Part shown: in pieces, positions 35,188 to 47,400 of the stretch
Layout of the letters: each line of letters starts with the position of its first letter
Numbering within the stretch: position 1 is the first letter of the stretch
From: Lonicera japonica
Taxonomy: Eukaryota > Streptophyta > Magnoliopsida > Dipsacales > Caprifoliaceae
Direction of reading: 5' to 3'
Length of the DNA stretch: 64,000 nucleotides
NCBI GenBank assembly: GCA_021464415.1
Contig: CM038465.1
Location: forward strand, 20,119,839-20,183,838
Notes under the pieces: generated by a model
The model's input: the letters and a program-made list of their open reading frames with translations, nothing else
The model's database searches: none
Told to the model about the DNA's origin: nothing
Made by a program: the position numbers and the translations under genes

Positions 35188-35554
35188 CGACAAGGAGGCT
35201 AATAATGAGGAAGTTTGGCAGAGGGTCAAGGCTACGGCTTCGCTATGGGCATATTCTTCAAAAGTTTTTGGGGCTCTTTCCTTGTCAGACATTGCCAGAG
35301 ATTGGTCAGCTGCAGTCCTATAGATTGAGTGTAGTTTTATGCCGTTTGTGTTGTTTATTTGTTTTTGGGTAGGGTTTGGTAGCAGGCTTGTTCTCAGGTT
35401 GACTGTTGTCTGCTAGGTTTTTGTGTTTCTTTTGTTTGTTATTCTTATTTTTGTGCTAGCTGTTAGTGGATTTCTCATTCACTTTCAGTCTTTCTTCTGC
35501 TTGTATTTTCTTTATTTGATTAATATAAGTGTTGTTTCTGATCAAAAAAAAAAA

Positions 35555-35826
35555 GAAACAGACTGAACAAAGCACAGATCTGTGGTGTGGGGAGTGGACG
35601 AGCCTTCTGAGAATCGAATGTTGGTTTTCCGGCTAACCAGGCTAACCACGCGCCCTTACGCGTGAGGCCCACTCGCTTGTTTTCTGATCACCGGACTCTG
35701 GACGGTGGCCGATCGGTGGTCAAGGCTTCTATGCCGGAGGTGTCATCAAACATAGGCTTATTAGGGGTGAACTGAAGACGTAGCCATAGAAACCCTAGAA
35801 CTCTCTTCTTCGTTTAAACTTCAGGT
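35555..35826. other. Spacer between the two LINE tails
   Basis: About 270 bp, more GC-rich than the surroundings (for example GCGCCCTTACGCGTGAGGCC). It has no long open frame. It may be a fragment of a LINE 5' UTR or original target DNA; I cannot decide. A TCTTCTTCGTTTAAACTTCAG tract lies next to the T run of the right LINE. Confidence 0.4.
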
Positions 35827-38800
35827 CTTTTTTTTATTTTTTTGGATAAGAAACAAAATATATTATTACTAATCAAAGAAAGTTACATAAGAGAAGAGCA
35901 ATAAAGAAAGCAGTGGATGAGAAGGACCACTACAAAGATGCTACAACTTAACCCAAAATAGCAAGCAAAACTAATTAGACCAAAAAACTACAACAATCCA
36001 ACTCAAATAAAAGCCTATCCGTACTATCAAATAAATTAGCTGCCCTAGCCCAAAGACCAATCAGAAATATCAATTGATCCCATAAGCTAGATACCGATCT
36101 ATAACAATCTTCAAAAACTCTCTTGTTTCTCTCTAGCCATATTGTCCAAGCTGCTGCCATCACTGACACCTTCCACAGATTGACAGCTTTTGCGCTACTA
36201 AAGCTCCATTTTAGGCCAATGAAATCTACCCATCTTTTGGGGACAACCCCTACCAACCCAAATACCTTGTACAACCGAGCCCAAATTCTCCATGCATAGT
36301 TACATTGAAGCAGAATGTGATCAATCCCCTCAAGACCTTCTTTACACAAAATACACCAAGACGGTGACAAACACATGGATGGCCTCCTCTCTTGAATAAC
36401 GTCACATGTATTCACTCTTCCTCTAAATACAAGCCAAGCAAAGACCTTAACTTTGGAAGGGACTTTTCCTTTCCAAATGAAATTATAATGATGTGGAGTG
36501 ATTGAGGTCGATGAGTGAGATAGTGTTTCAAAAAAGGACTTACAAGAGAATACACTAGAAATATGAGCAGCCCATACACGTTTATCCAATGAATTTTGGA
36601 TAAGATTAAAACCATGAATCAAACCTAACAAGGAGACATATCATCAACATCCTTATCAAGGAAGGACCTACGAAATGAAAGATTCCACGAATACTCTAAA
36701 TGAGAAGACCAAGAGATTACCGAATGAATAGACGCATTTTGATCACAAGAAATCCGAAAAAGTCTAGGAAAACTGATTTTGAGAGGGTTATCCCCTACCC
36801 ATGAATCCTCCCAAAAGCGGATTCTCTTCCCATTTCCCACAACCAATTTAATATGCTGCTCGAAGTCACTCCACACCCTTGAAATGGACTTCCAAGGAGC
36901 ACGAAGAGAGCCATTAATGTCAGGAGAAGAGTCCCACCCATTCGGGTGAGAGCCATACTTGCTATAATCACATGCCAAAGTGAATCACTTTCAAGTGGGA
37001 ATCGCCAAAGCCATTTACCAAGCAAAGCCTTATTCCTTTCAATTAAGTTCCCCACACCAAGCCCTCCATCTATCTTAGGTCTCGTAACAACCTCCCAATT
37101 CACAAGATGATCTTTTTTTTCCCTCCCCTCTTCCTTCCCAAAGGAAGTCCCTCATTATTTTTTCCAAACTTGATGCTACTTTATGGGGAATTTTGAAAAT
37201 AGAAAGGTAGTAAATTGGAATACTCCCTAGAACCGATTGAAGTAAAGTTGATCTTCCCCCTTAGAGAGGCACCCTCTATGCCACCCCTCCACTCTTTTTG
37301 AGACTCGTTCAATAACAGGGTTCCAAAACTCAATGCTATTTGGATTATCACCTAACGGTAAACCCAAATAACTAAGAGGCCATTCCCCACACCCGCACCC
37401 CAGCGTATTTGCAATTTTGGCCAGCCGTGATGGAGCTAAGTTTAGCCCCATGACAATGCTTTTACCCATGTTGATTTTTAGACCCGATACCAATGAGAAT
37501 ACCCTAAGCACCCCTGCCAAATTATTAGCCACAATACTGTCATTTGGGAAAAAGAAAATGCTATCATCAGCAAATTGCAAATGAGAAATTTCAGTTTTAT
37601 TATGGCCAATTTCAAAGCCTCTAACGACCTTCCTCTCACATGCTCTTTTCATTAACCTACTTAAAACATCCGCTACTATTATGAAAAGGAACGGGGATCC
37701 CCTTGACGTAACCCCCTTGAAGCCCCCAAAAGCCCACTCGGTTTCCCATTAATCATAACCGAGAAATTAACCGAAGAAAGGCACCCTCTAATCCACCTTC
37801 TCCATCTCTCCCCAAACCCTTTTTTATCCAAAACGAAATCCAGAAAATCCCAATTAATGTAGTCATAAGCCTTTTCAAAGTCTATTTTCAACACCACACC
37901 CTCTCTTTTATTTGCCCTATATTCCTCCACTACCTCATTGGCGATGAGCACTAAATCAAGTATTTGTCTCCCATGTACAAACGCTCCTTGAGACAAATCA
38001 ATAGTTTCCCCCAAAACCCTTTTTAATCTCAAAGAAAGTACTTTTGCCAATATCTTGTACAAGGAAGTAACAAGGCTTATTGGTCTAAAATCCTTAATTG
38101 AGATTGAATTCAACCTTCTAGGAATTAGACAAATGAACGTGGCATTAGTTTTAACATTCACCATACCGTTCTCATAAAACTCTCAAAATACATCCATAAT
38201 ATCGCTTTTGATGACCTCCCATCCGGCTTGTAAAGAAGCCATTGGAAAACCATCCGGATCGGGAGCCTTATCCCCATCACATAGGAATAAAGCTTCCTTT
38301 ACCTCACTCTCCTCAAACGGACGCTCCAACATATCTATACTCTGAGTTCCCACCCTCGCCCAATCAAGACCTTCAATCTCGAAGCTACGACCCTCCACCC
38401 CCTTATAGAGATTTTCAAAATAATTTAGGATCTCTCTTTCTATTTCCTTTTCTGTTTGAAGTACCTCCCCACTCACATTTTCAAGTTTATTGATTATGTT
38501 ATTTACTTTCCTACCACTCGCCATTCTATGGAATAACTTGGAATTATTGTCCCACTCGATCACTCCTTTGACTTTGGCTTTTTGATGCCAAGACACTTCC
38601 TCTTTAACTAGTGACTCTTCTAATTTTCTCCTCAATGCACCTCTTTCTGACCTCTTATCCTCATTTAAGCGTACGGAGGAATCAATTTTATCTAACTCCT
38701 CTATACGTCTCAAAATAGCATTTTTTTCAATTCTAATATCCCCAAACCACCCTTTATTTCTATTCACCCAAAGTTCGCAACAAATGCTGAAGAAAATCAT

Positions 38801-38893
38801 TTCCTCATTAGCTAGTTCTTGTAACGGAATTTCTCTACCCCTCATTTCCTCATAATGCAGTTTCAGTTTTAAGTCAGAATGCATCTCCTGCAT
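35827..38893 (-). mobile_element. L1-type LINE, minus strand, 5'-truncated
   Basis: The T run at 35827-35843, followed by GGATAAGAAACAAAATATAT, is the reversed 3' end. Minus-strand frames from 38893 to 35975 give pre-RT, RT and zinc domain, broken by at least four frame changes. Motifs: DKAPDPDGFP (about 38290-38260), FRPISLVTSLYKILAKVLS, LKIDFEKAYDYINWDFLDFV, RGLRQGDP, LQFADDSIFFF (about 37590-37555), GLPLGDNP, GLGVGNLIERNKALLGKWLW and WCILCKEGLEGIDHILLQC. The endonuclease is missing, so the copy is 5'-truncated within the pre-RT region. It is close kin to the plus-strand LINE at 32371. Confidence 0.88.
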
Positions 38894-39404
38894 AATCCAA
38901 CTTTATAAGAGGGAACCATCTGCATTTATGTGGAACATATATTCGATTAACATTATATTCAAAGATTATGGAGATCAAGATATGTATAGATTCAACCTAT
39001 AATGTCTAATAAATTACAATTACGGAGACAGTTTTATCAGAAATTACTTATATTTTGTGTTTGTGTGGGGTGGAACATGCTTGTTTACACTATTCCTTTT
39101 TTGACTAGTGGTTTGGACAGCTTTGTATGCCTCGAATTTTTGGCTGTGTGCTTTCCAGCATCTAATCCTTTTTTGGTAAATGGAGCTCAAAAGTACATAT
39201 ACGATTTTACATTTTATGGATGTTTTGTAATGTGGTATGTGTCTGCGCAATTTTTGATTTAAAACGACATGTTTTTGTTGCTTTTGATTTTCTTCTTAAC
39301 TTCCATTTCACGGTTTCCTTACTGACTCCCTTGATGCATATCTCTTTTATACCTCTTTTCACTTTTTATTTTATTGATTTATGCACTTCTTTATTTTAAT
39401 GTAG
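38894..39404 (+). other. Sequence before the first visible IPMS exon
   Basis: AT-rich sequence ending in a good polypyrimidine tract and acceptor for the exon at 39405, so at least its right part is IPMS intron. I find no HCQNDLGLST or GERAGNASLEE coding segment, which should precede this exon in an intact gene. Confidence 0.5.
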
Positions 39405-39497
39405 GTTGTAATGGCATTAAAATGCCGCGGAGATCAAGTGTTGGGCGGCCTTTATACCGGTATCAATACACAGCACATTGTCATGGCTAGCAAGATG
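39405..39497 (+). CDS. IPMS exon: end of the catalytic barrel
   Basis: The acceptor is TTTTAATGTAG|GTTGTA and the donor AAGATG|GTATTC. It codes 31 residues from [15 protein letters not shown] to HIVMASKM. In complete genes this follows the conserved GERAGNASLEE segment, which is not present upstream here. It is the first recognisable IPMS exon in the window. Confidence 0.88.
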
Positions 39498-41379
39498 GTA
39501 TTCTATCTAGGGCTTCTTTTGCAGTTTTTAACTTTGTTTTTTGGTTTATTCATTTCACTTATGCTGTATAGGTGGAAGAGTACTCTGGGCTGTTGGTACA
39601 GCCACACAAGGCTATTGTAGGAGCTAATGCTTTTGCTCATGAAAGTGGTATCCATCAGGTTGGTTTTATTGAATACTATGGACCAAGAATATTCTTCAAT
39701 GTATCAGCATAGTATTGGTAGCTTTCTATACTGTCTTGGTTCTGTATATGCTGCCACCTTTATTTTATATATTATCACCTTCTCTTTGTTGAAAGTTCTT
39801 GTGATCTTCTTTAAGAAGTACATTTGCATAACACAACTATAAGATACAGTCATAAGGATACACTGAGACAACTTCCTTTTTTTCTAAAGAAATACTAGGA
39901 GACAGTATTGATAAGCTAAGGTACCTTAAAATTTTGAATCTCAACCATCCCATAGTGGAGTAGTAATCGATTCTTTGACGGACAAGAAGACAAATAGGAA
40001 TGGATCTGCTGAAGTGATGAGCAGTTGACAACAGTGAGGTAGCAGCGGATTTGAGATCAAGTTCAGAGCCAAATTATGGTAGCAGTGAGCACTTGGATGA
40101 AGTTTTTGAAGTGTAGTTCCCAGTAGAAGAAGAAAGAGGAAGCTACGTAATAGCTCCTTCTGTGTTCTTGTACCCTTCTTGTATTTCCTTTAATGTGATC
40201 CTTTCTCATGTGGACTACTAGTCCATCTTGCTTGTACTAATTCTCATTTATTCTAATGTATATTGCTGTTGCATACTGCAATTTCTTTGTGGAAGCGGAT
40301 GCATGTTTGTTTTCTTATGTGTTTAATTTTTTGTATCTCCTTTGTTCAGTTGATCTTAGACTGCTTCTGGATGATTCTTGATTCTCTTGTCTCTATGGGT
40401 CTCGTTAACGTGTGCCCTAAGGGTACATGTTAACAACCCATTAATAGTAAGAAAAAAGCTTAAATACACATTTAATAGGGCACAGATCACACATGGGATT
40501 ATTCTTTCTATTCATAGTATGCTTAACATGTGCCCTTAGTGCGCAAGTTATCATTTTCCTTTCTCTATTTAGTTTTTTTTATCCATATAGCTCCATGCTT
40601 GTCAGCTAGAACATGCCTATTATATTTCTGTATCTAATAATCGACGTAACTTACCGGAAGTATTGTCTCATGCTTTAGGCTTCCAATGATTGAAAGAAGT
40701 TACTAAAACTGTTTCACGTTTTCGGCCTTGTAGGATGGAATGCTTAAACATAAAAATACATACGAGATTATATCTCCGGAAGATATTGGGCTTCATCGGT
40801 CTAATGAATCTGGCATTGTTCTTGGAAAACTTAGGTATGCAGTAAGATACTTGACAGATTTCTTCTTTTGTGGTGGCTTTGGTTGTCCGTGGGTATTTAA
40901 CTTGCTTAGATATTCTGATGATGATGTATATAACTAGAAATACTATATCAGTGTGGCACCGTGGTCCCAATCAACGCAATGACTGCATAAGGGAGCCACT
41001 AGCCCATTTTAGACTAGCTAAAATAGGCTGGACATATAATAAATATAAATAATACCATCAGGTTAACGCGTCCATTCTAGAACAATAATCATGCATAGTT
41101 GTTAAAAGCGCGTTTAGGCACAGCAAAGCGTAGGTCTTGCACCTTAAGGGGTGTGAAGCAAGCTCTCTTGGTGCTTGCTTGCAAGGCGCAAAGTGTACAA
41201 TGCATGCGCCTTATTGAAGTAGTAGTTTATTTTGATTGAGATTCCCTTTTTTTTTTGCGTTATTGAAGCGTTTTTGCCCTTAATAAAGTAGTAGTTTATC
41301 TTGATTGGGATTTTTTTAAACTTTATTTGACAACCCTTTTAACGTATGACTAGGTAGGTATATTTTCTTTTATTTCCTT

Positions 41380-41418
<39 letters not shown>

Positions 41419-44400
41419 GTCTACTACCACTACCTCTTCTACCTTTACTTTTTTCTTCCGTACTTTCTCCTTCTTCCACTTCAAGCAAATTAACTAGTGG
41501 GTAAAAATGGGGGCTTATTAGTAATAATTGATTTGACGATAACTTTTTTCAAAATATTGACTTTTTATAGGTAAAATATCAAAAGAGATAAAAATAATGG
41601 CAAGCTTGGTCTGATAAGCAAAAGACAATCTACTATACAAATTTTTTATTTAGTATTCTTTTTATTTCTTCTATCTTTTCATTAATTATTCTTTTCTTCT
41701 TTCATCCTCGTTCCTTTTTTCTTTTAATTTCCATTCAATCTTATTTTTGCTTTCTACCATACCGTTCCAAATCCATTTTCACTCATCCACACGCTAGCAT
41801 ATTTTCTCTCTCTCCCATACTCACCCCTGTGACTTTCAAAATTAAAATTTTGAATCTCATCCACCCAACCAAACCAGTGTTGCCAATTCGTGGAGCCCCC
41901 TAACGTAGGGTGTGCCGATCTCAAACAGGACGCGTTCACGACCTAGAATGCCAACTCTAACAACCCCCTATTTGGACTTATTCTACAGCCCAAGGGACAC
42001 ATATATATATATATATATGTACCGACATATAAATACTTATATTAGAAATATCAAGGATTCCACTGTGCTATATACATATTTGTACAATGGAGATGATAAA
42101 TAGTGTGAGGCCACTCGAAATAGCATTCCTCTATGCTGGTGTTTGTATGTCTTTTTGTTTATGTAACCTTATTTTTCTGTATTCTTGATTTCTTGGAGTG
42201 TAGCTTGTCCTTAATTGCTGTATGATTACTCTTCCTGATCAATAAAGTTTGTTGTTTCCTATTAAAAGGAAGAGCAAAAAATTAAAATAAAAAATAAAGA
42301 GCACACTTGAAGATTATTCTAATTTTCTTCTGTTGTAATATTTAAAACAGTGGGCGCCATGCTTTGAGTTCTAAAATTATGGAGGTACAATACAATTTCT
42401 ACTGTCATCTATATAGAACTGAATATTGGACTGCTTCTTAGATGTCATATGCTTAAAACGCGTATGCTGTATTGCCCTTTTCAGCTTGGTTATGACATTG
42501 ATGGCAAGGAACTTGATGATCTTTTTTGGCGTTTTAAAGCTGTAGCTGAAAAGAAAAAGGTGATTGGAAATTATTTGACATCTTTATTTCTATTGGAGAT
42601 TTTTAATATTTTTATTTGGTGTTCACATTGCGAAGAAAGAGGCACACATGGATGCATTCAACGATCTTGCCTTATTGGGATGTTAACTATTTATCTAGAT
42701 TTGACTACCTGCCTGCAGTATTGTTTTTTTTTTTTTGATCAGAAACAAAGCTTATATATTGTTTTTGAAAACTGGAAAATACCACTTGTTGGTTAGCTTT
42801 TATCTGGTGAACGTAATTTTTATTTTTTTTGGGGTGAGTGGGTTGCTAGGGTGACATATTTGATGTAAGGAAATGATTGGACTTATTGAAGGACAGAATT
42901 TCTGGTTGAAAGGAATAACATCTTATAAAATTCTTTGTGTATAAAGTGCCTGCACGTTGGTGACGCCACTTTAATTTCTTGAAAGACATTGGAGGTCACT
43001 TTAATAATTCCTTAAATCTTTATTTGTATAAAAAATAACACATTGATGAATGTGGTATATGTTCGTGCAAGAATACTTCTCTTGTTCATATTGAGCAGTT
43101 ATTTGACCATCCTTTCATTCTCTCTGTTGACATCCCACCCAGATTATCACCGACGATGACCTAATAGCTTTGGTGGCAGATGAAGTTTTCCAGCCACAAG
43201 TTGTTTGGAAGCTTGGAGATGTGCAGGTATGTTTTTATAGACTCGACGCTATTGTAATATTTCAGGTTTTTCATTATGAAGAACCAATCGTCAATTGAAA
43301 GAGTTTTTGCTCACACCTACAGGTTACATGTGGAAGTCTTGGTCTTTCTACAGCAACTGTTAAACTCATTGACGATAGTGGGGAAGAACATATTGCTTGT
43401 TCGGTTGGAACAGGGCCAGTTGATTCAGCTTACAAAGCTGTTGATCTCATTGTGAAGGTTTGAATGAAAAAAATACTATGTTCCTTTCTTTTGCCATATA
43501 ATTGGCAATGAAGTTATGCCTGGATTCTTGCATGCATACAAATTGACCAAAGCATTTCTGTCCTTCGACATAGTTAAATCAAGCCACTTAGACTAGTCAT
43601 AAAAAAGTTCAACTGTAAAACACAATGTTTGACACATACTGATATACATGTACTCAATTTGCAAGGAGCGTTCAAGAAAAGTTGATATTTTTATATGAAA
43701 ATTCATTTCCTAAATAACCTGAAAACTTGGTAAATTTTCACCTGGTAAGTCGCATAAAAACATGTATCATAATTCAGAAAATGCTAGAGGACTCCTTGTA
43801 TATTTTTTCATTTTGGTTGAAGATTAAATATTGTATGTGATAGAGGACTCCTAGTCCTCCACAATAATTTAGAAATATTAGTTGTACTTGCGAATGTTGT
43901 TATGGTCATCTAATTGGTTTTTACTTTTTAAAAAATTTCTATGAATACTTCTTAATTTTTCTAGCTTGTTTTTAGCTTTTAGTTGTGGAGAAAAAGTTAG
44001 ATGCGCCTAATGCACCATGTGTCCATTATCAACTCCAATTAGGAGTTTAGGACACAATCCCGTCCACACTTGATACCAAGTCAATAATTGGATTGCTGGA
44101 ATGTTCACAAAATTTTGACACTGCTAAATAGCAATATTTGTCCTCATAGTAGCTTTCTAGGTGGTACACAAATCTTGATGACGTTTAGTGGGCTAATGAA
44201 GCAATTAACAAAGTTAGGAGGCCTGGCCTGGGGTAAGAAAATTATTGGGCTTAATTGGATTTCTTCAAGGAGGCTTGTGATTGGTCTCTTAGCCGCAGCC
44301 TTGAAAATGGTGATCTTTAGAAGAAAGAAAGCAAAGGATTAGTTTCACAAATAAATACTAGAATTGAACGTATCTTGCCCTATTATACGATCAATATAAC

Positions 44401-47400
44401 ACAACTATTATCAGGGTAGACCGCAACATCATACCTATTCTGTACATTACGAATTGCATGCATTTGCAATGTGGTTTAGTAGATTATGGAGAAAAAAAAA
44501 GAAGAGAATAAATGGACTAATTAGCAGTGTTCTAAGAATTGCGATTAATCGGGGATTAATCCACAGTCGAAGACCTTGGAGACAAGGCCTAGTATTTTCA
44601 GAAATTCAGGGAAAAATGGGAAAAAGTTGGCAATTAATTGGAAAAAGTTGGGAAAAATGTTTGATATTATGTTTTTGGATGTTCACTTTAGGTATTACGA
44701 GGTTTGAACTTGTTTATTTTGTTTTGGATATGCATGTTGGTTGGATGTTTGGAGAATTAATGTCATTTTGAAAAGCGTTAGATGATTTCTTGTATTTTTA
44801 TAAGTATTATAATAATTAAAATAATATGTATAGTGAAAAATTGTTTGTCCAATTAATCCCCTAGTCTCCGGTCTCCACTTTGCTGACCTAGGAACTACTA
44901 GCGATTGTTAGAACATTGCTAATTAGTTTTCCATGTAAAACATACCTGTTGATTCGTATATGCTATTCACTTTATACTATACAGTGTAACATGTAGGCAT
45001 GTATGCACACATTGTTTTCTCATTCTCGGGAGCCTTTGCATATTAGTCCCTACTATTTTTCATCAATCCATTCTCCTTGTCACTTCCTATTAAATGTTAA
45101 TGTTGCTGCTTGAAATTCAAAATTGGAGTGGAATTAATATATTTATTACTTCAATTGAACAATTAGAGGAAAGATAGCATGTATGTAGATTTTGAGGGAT
45201 ATAAATTTTTTTTGATGGGAAACAAAGAACTTAAAAACAAAATGGCGCTACTAAAATTAAGTATGCTATGGGAAAAGGGTTATTGATCATGATATTACCA
45301 TAGTGGAGTAATTAGCTTAAGATATGATAACTAATTGAGTCTAGCGTTCGAATCTCATCCTTTAGATGCATGTATCAAAAGTAATATTGTCATTTCTTGA
45401 CTTTTATTTAATGATTAATAAATGAATTGATGATTCAACAATCAACAACATCCAATACATGGGATTGAAATCAGAGAAATTCATAAATCTATAGTTCATA
45501 CCCTATAGTCAATAAAATGATAAGAGAATCACTCTCTTACTACGGATATTCGTAGACTAGAATTAGCAATTATAGCATTAAGGATGAAATTAAAGAGAAG
45601 AGTTCAGAGAAGAAGCCTGGGATTTAGTGCTGAACTCTTCACTTGATGTTTGGTTCTCAATGCAAGCTCCCTCAATATTTTCCCTAGAAAGTGGAAATAA
45701 TTTCTTTCTCTATTCTCTGCTGTTGTTCTCCCAAAAGCTGTTGCTAAGTACCCGAAAAACTATTCTATTTATATGCTTAGTAAGGAATCTGTATGAAAAT
45801 CAAGATTATGCTCATGCATACAATTGAGGTTTCCAAATCTATTAACTATCGCATGATTCCTTATATTATGGCCCATGCTTTTGGCGAACCTTTTGAAGTC
45901 ACACGGCTTCATTAGTTTCTTCTGATTTATTGCTTTTTGGCTTTTTTGCTTTTCTCGGGTAGTGAACTTTGTTGTATATGCTTAGTTCAGTTTTCAAGTT
46001 TAGTTGCTTTATTTCCTTGGTCCTCTCGAATGACCTTCTTGTAAGCCTAGGGGGCGGGCCTTTGTAGCCCCCATCTATCTTTTTTTGTTTTCTATGGCAT
46101 GGTGCTAATCCTCTACGAAGGCTAGTGATTTTATTAAAAATAAAAAATAATAATAAAAAAAGAAATCTGTACAAAAATTGAAGACTTGAAAGAGCAGTGA
46201 AAAAGGAAAATTTCTGGATCTATCCAAATTTTTTGAAAGGTATGATGCGGAGGAATCTCTTGATGGAACCTGAAGTTGGATAGATCTCAAGTTTTGGCCA
46301 TTTATCTTTTTGACTCTGCTCGAGATTTTTACAGGACTTTTGGATTTGGCCATGTTTTTCTTTAGATCATATTCAAATACTCTAGAAACAATATATAAAA
46401 AATTCAGACGGATCACAAAATGAGCTGTGGAAGACAAAACGAGGGCTAGTGTATCAATAAATTGCTCAATTATAATGCCATATTTGTGCACTTATAACTG
46501 CTAACCAACTTTGGGAGGACTTGATGTCCTGTTGTAGCATCTTGAAATACTTTTTGGGGTATGATGATGGGAAAGGGAATCCTTTTTTTTTTTTTTTTAA
46601 GATCTCTAAGTCCAAACTAGGACATTAGAGAAGTAGCATAAATAAAGAAAAAAGTAACAAAAGGTGGGGGATACAAAAAGGTCATCCCCAATGACCTCAA
46701 AAAACACAATGAAATGAGCAACTTATAAGAAGAAATTGCAAAATGGACTAAATACCTAAGAACTAAAGTCCACCAAGCAAATTCACAAAAAAGTAAAAGA
46801 AAAGCCAAAACAGGAAGGCTAAAAAAGGCAGGACAAAAGGCCAAAGATGGCCCAACTAAGTTGCCAACAGAAACAGAAAAAAGAAAAAATAAACTGCTAA
46901 CAGCAATTAAGAAGCAAACTATTCACTGGATCACCAAAAAGAACCCACTGTCTGCACCAAAACCTGAGCACATAACTGAATAAACTGCTGCAACTCAAGA
47001 TGAGCTGCAGTGAAATTGGTTATGCACTGCAGCACTAAACTAATCCAACTGCGATTGCAAGAGATACAACACACTTTGTCTGACATTGAAGAGCTTGCTG
47101 TTGCTGTAAAATTGAGAACAAGCAGGACCAAACTGCCTAAAAACTAACAGATTGTGAACCCTGGTTGTCATCATTATTGTCCTCATTGTCATCTGTTGAT
47201 TGATTAAATGCTGCAGTAGCATCAATATGCACAGTTGCTCCTAACTCATTATTCTTTATAGCTTTTTCTTCCTCCTGTCTTTTCTTTTGATCTGCCAGAA
47301 GAGTTTGCCATTGGAATTCATCTGGGTCATGATTCTTGAGGGAAGGTTTGGATTTAGCTAGCCTAGAAACTGCATTAGCTTCTCTTTTGGCTGCTTTAGA

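Larger units (their letters stand above)
32371..35554 (+). mobile_element. L1-type LINE, plus strand, 5' end in the gap
   Basis: After the gap the sequence reads TPFRFENMW and WEGFKFMKKLEKV, matching the EN-to-RT linker of the LINE at 1-3067. It continues through RT (32612-33844), connector and zinc domain (33883-35187), a T-rich 3' UTR and GTTTCTGATC plus a poly(A) of 11 at 35544-35554. A frameshift and missing 5' part make it inactive as seen, although the RT frame is long and well preserved. This suggests a fairly young copy. Confidence 0.88.

Noticed and set aside
35555..35826. Missing IPMS exon in the GC-rich spacer between the LINEs
   Set aside because: No frame on either strand reads as an IPMS segment and stops are frequent.
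39411..39620. 69-codon frame as a small hypothetical gene
   Set aside because: Only its first 29 codons (to 39497) are IPMS exon; the rest reads into a 74-bp intron in the wrong frame.
44088..44771. Two plus-strand frames as possible IPMS-intron genes
   Set aside because: No family motif, and repeated words such as GGAAAAAGTTGG explain part of the open frame.
46105..46491. 128-codon minus-strand frame
   Set aside because: It has no recognisable domain and ends in a low-complexity Phe/Tyr run; it lies in the IPMS intron outside the LINE derivative.
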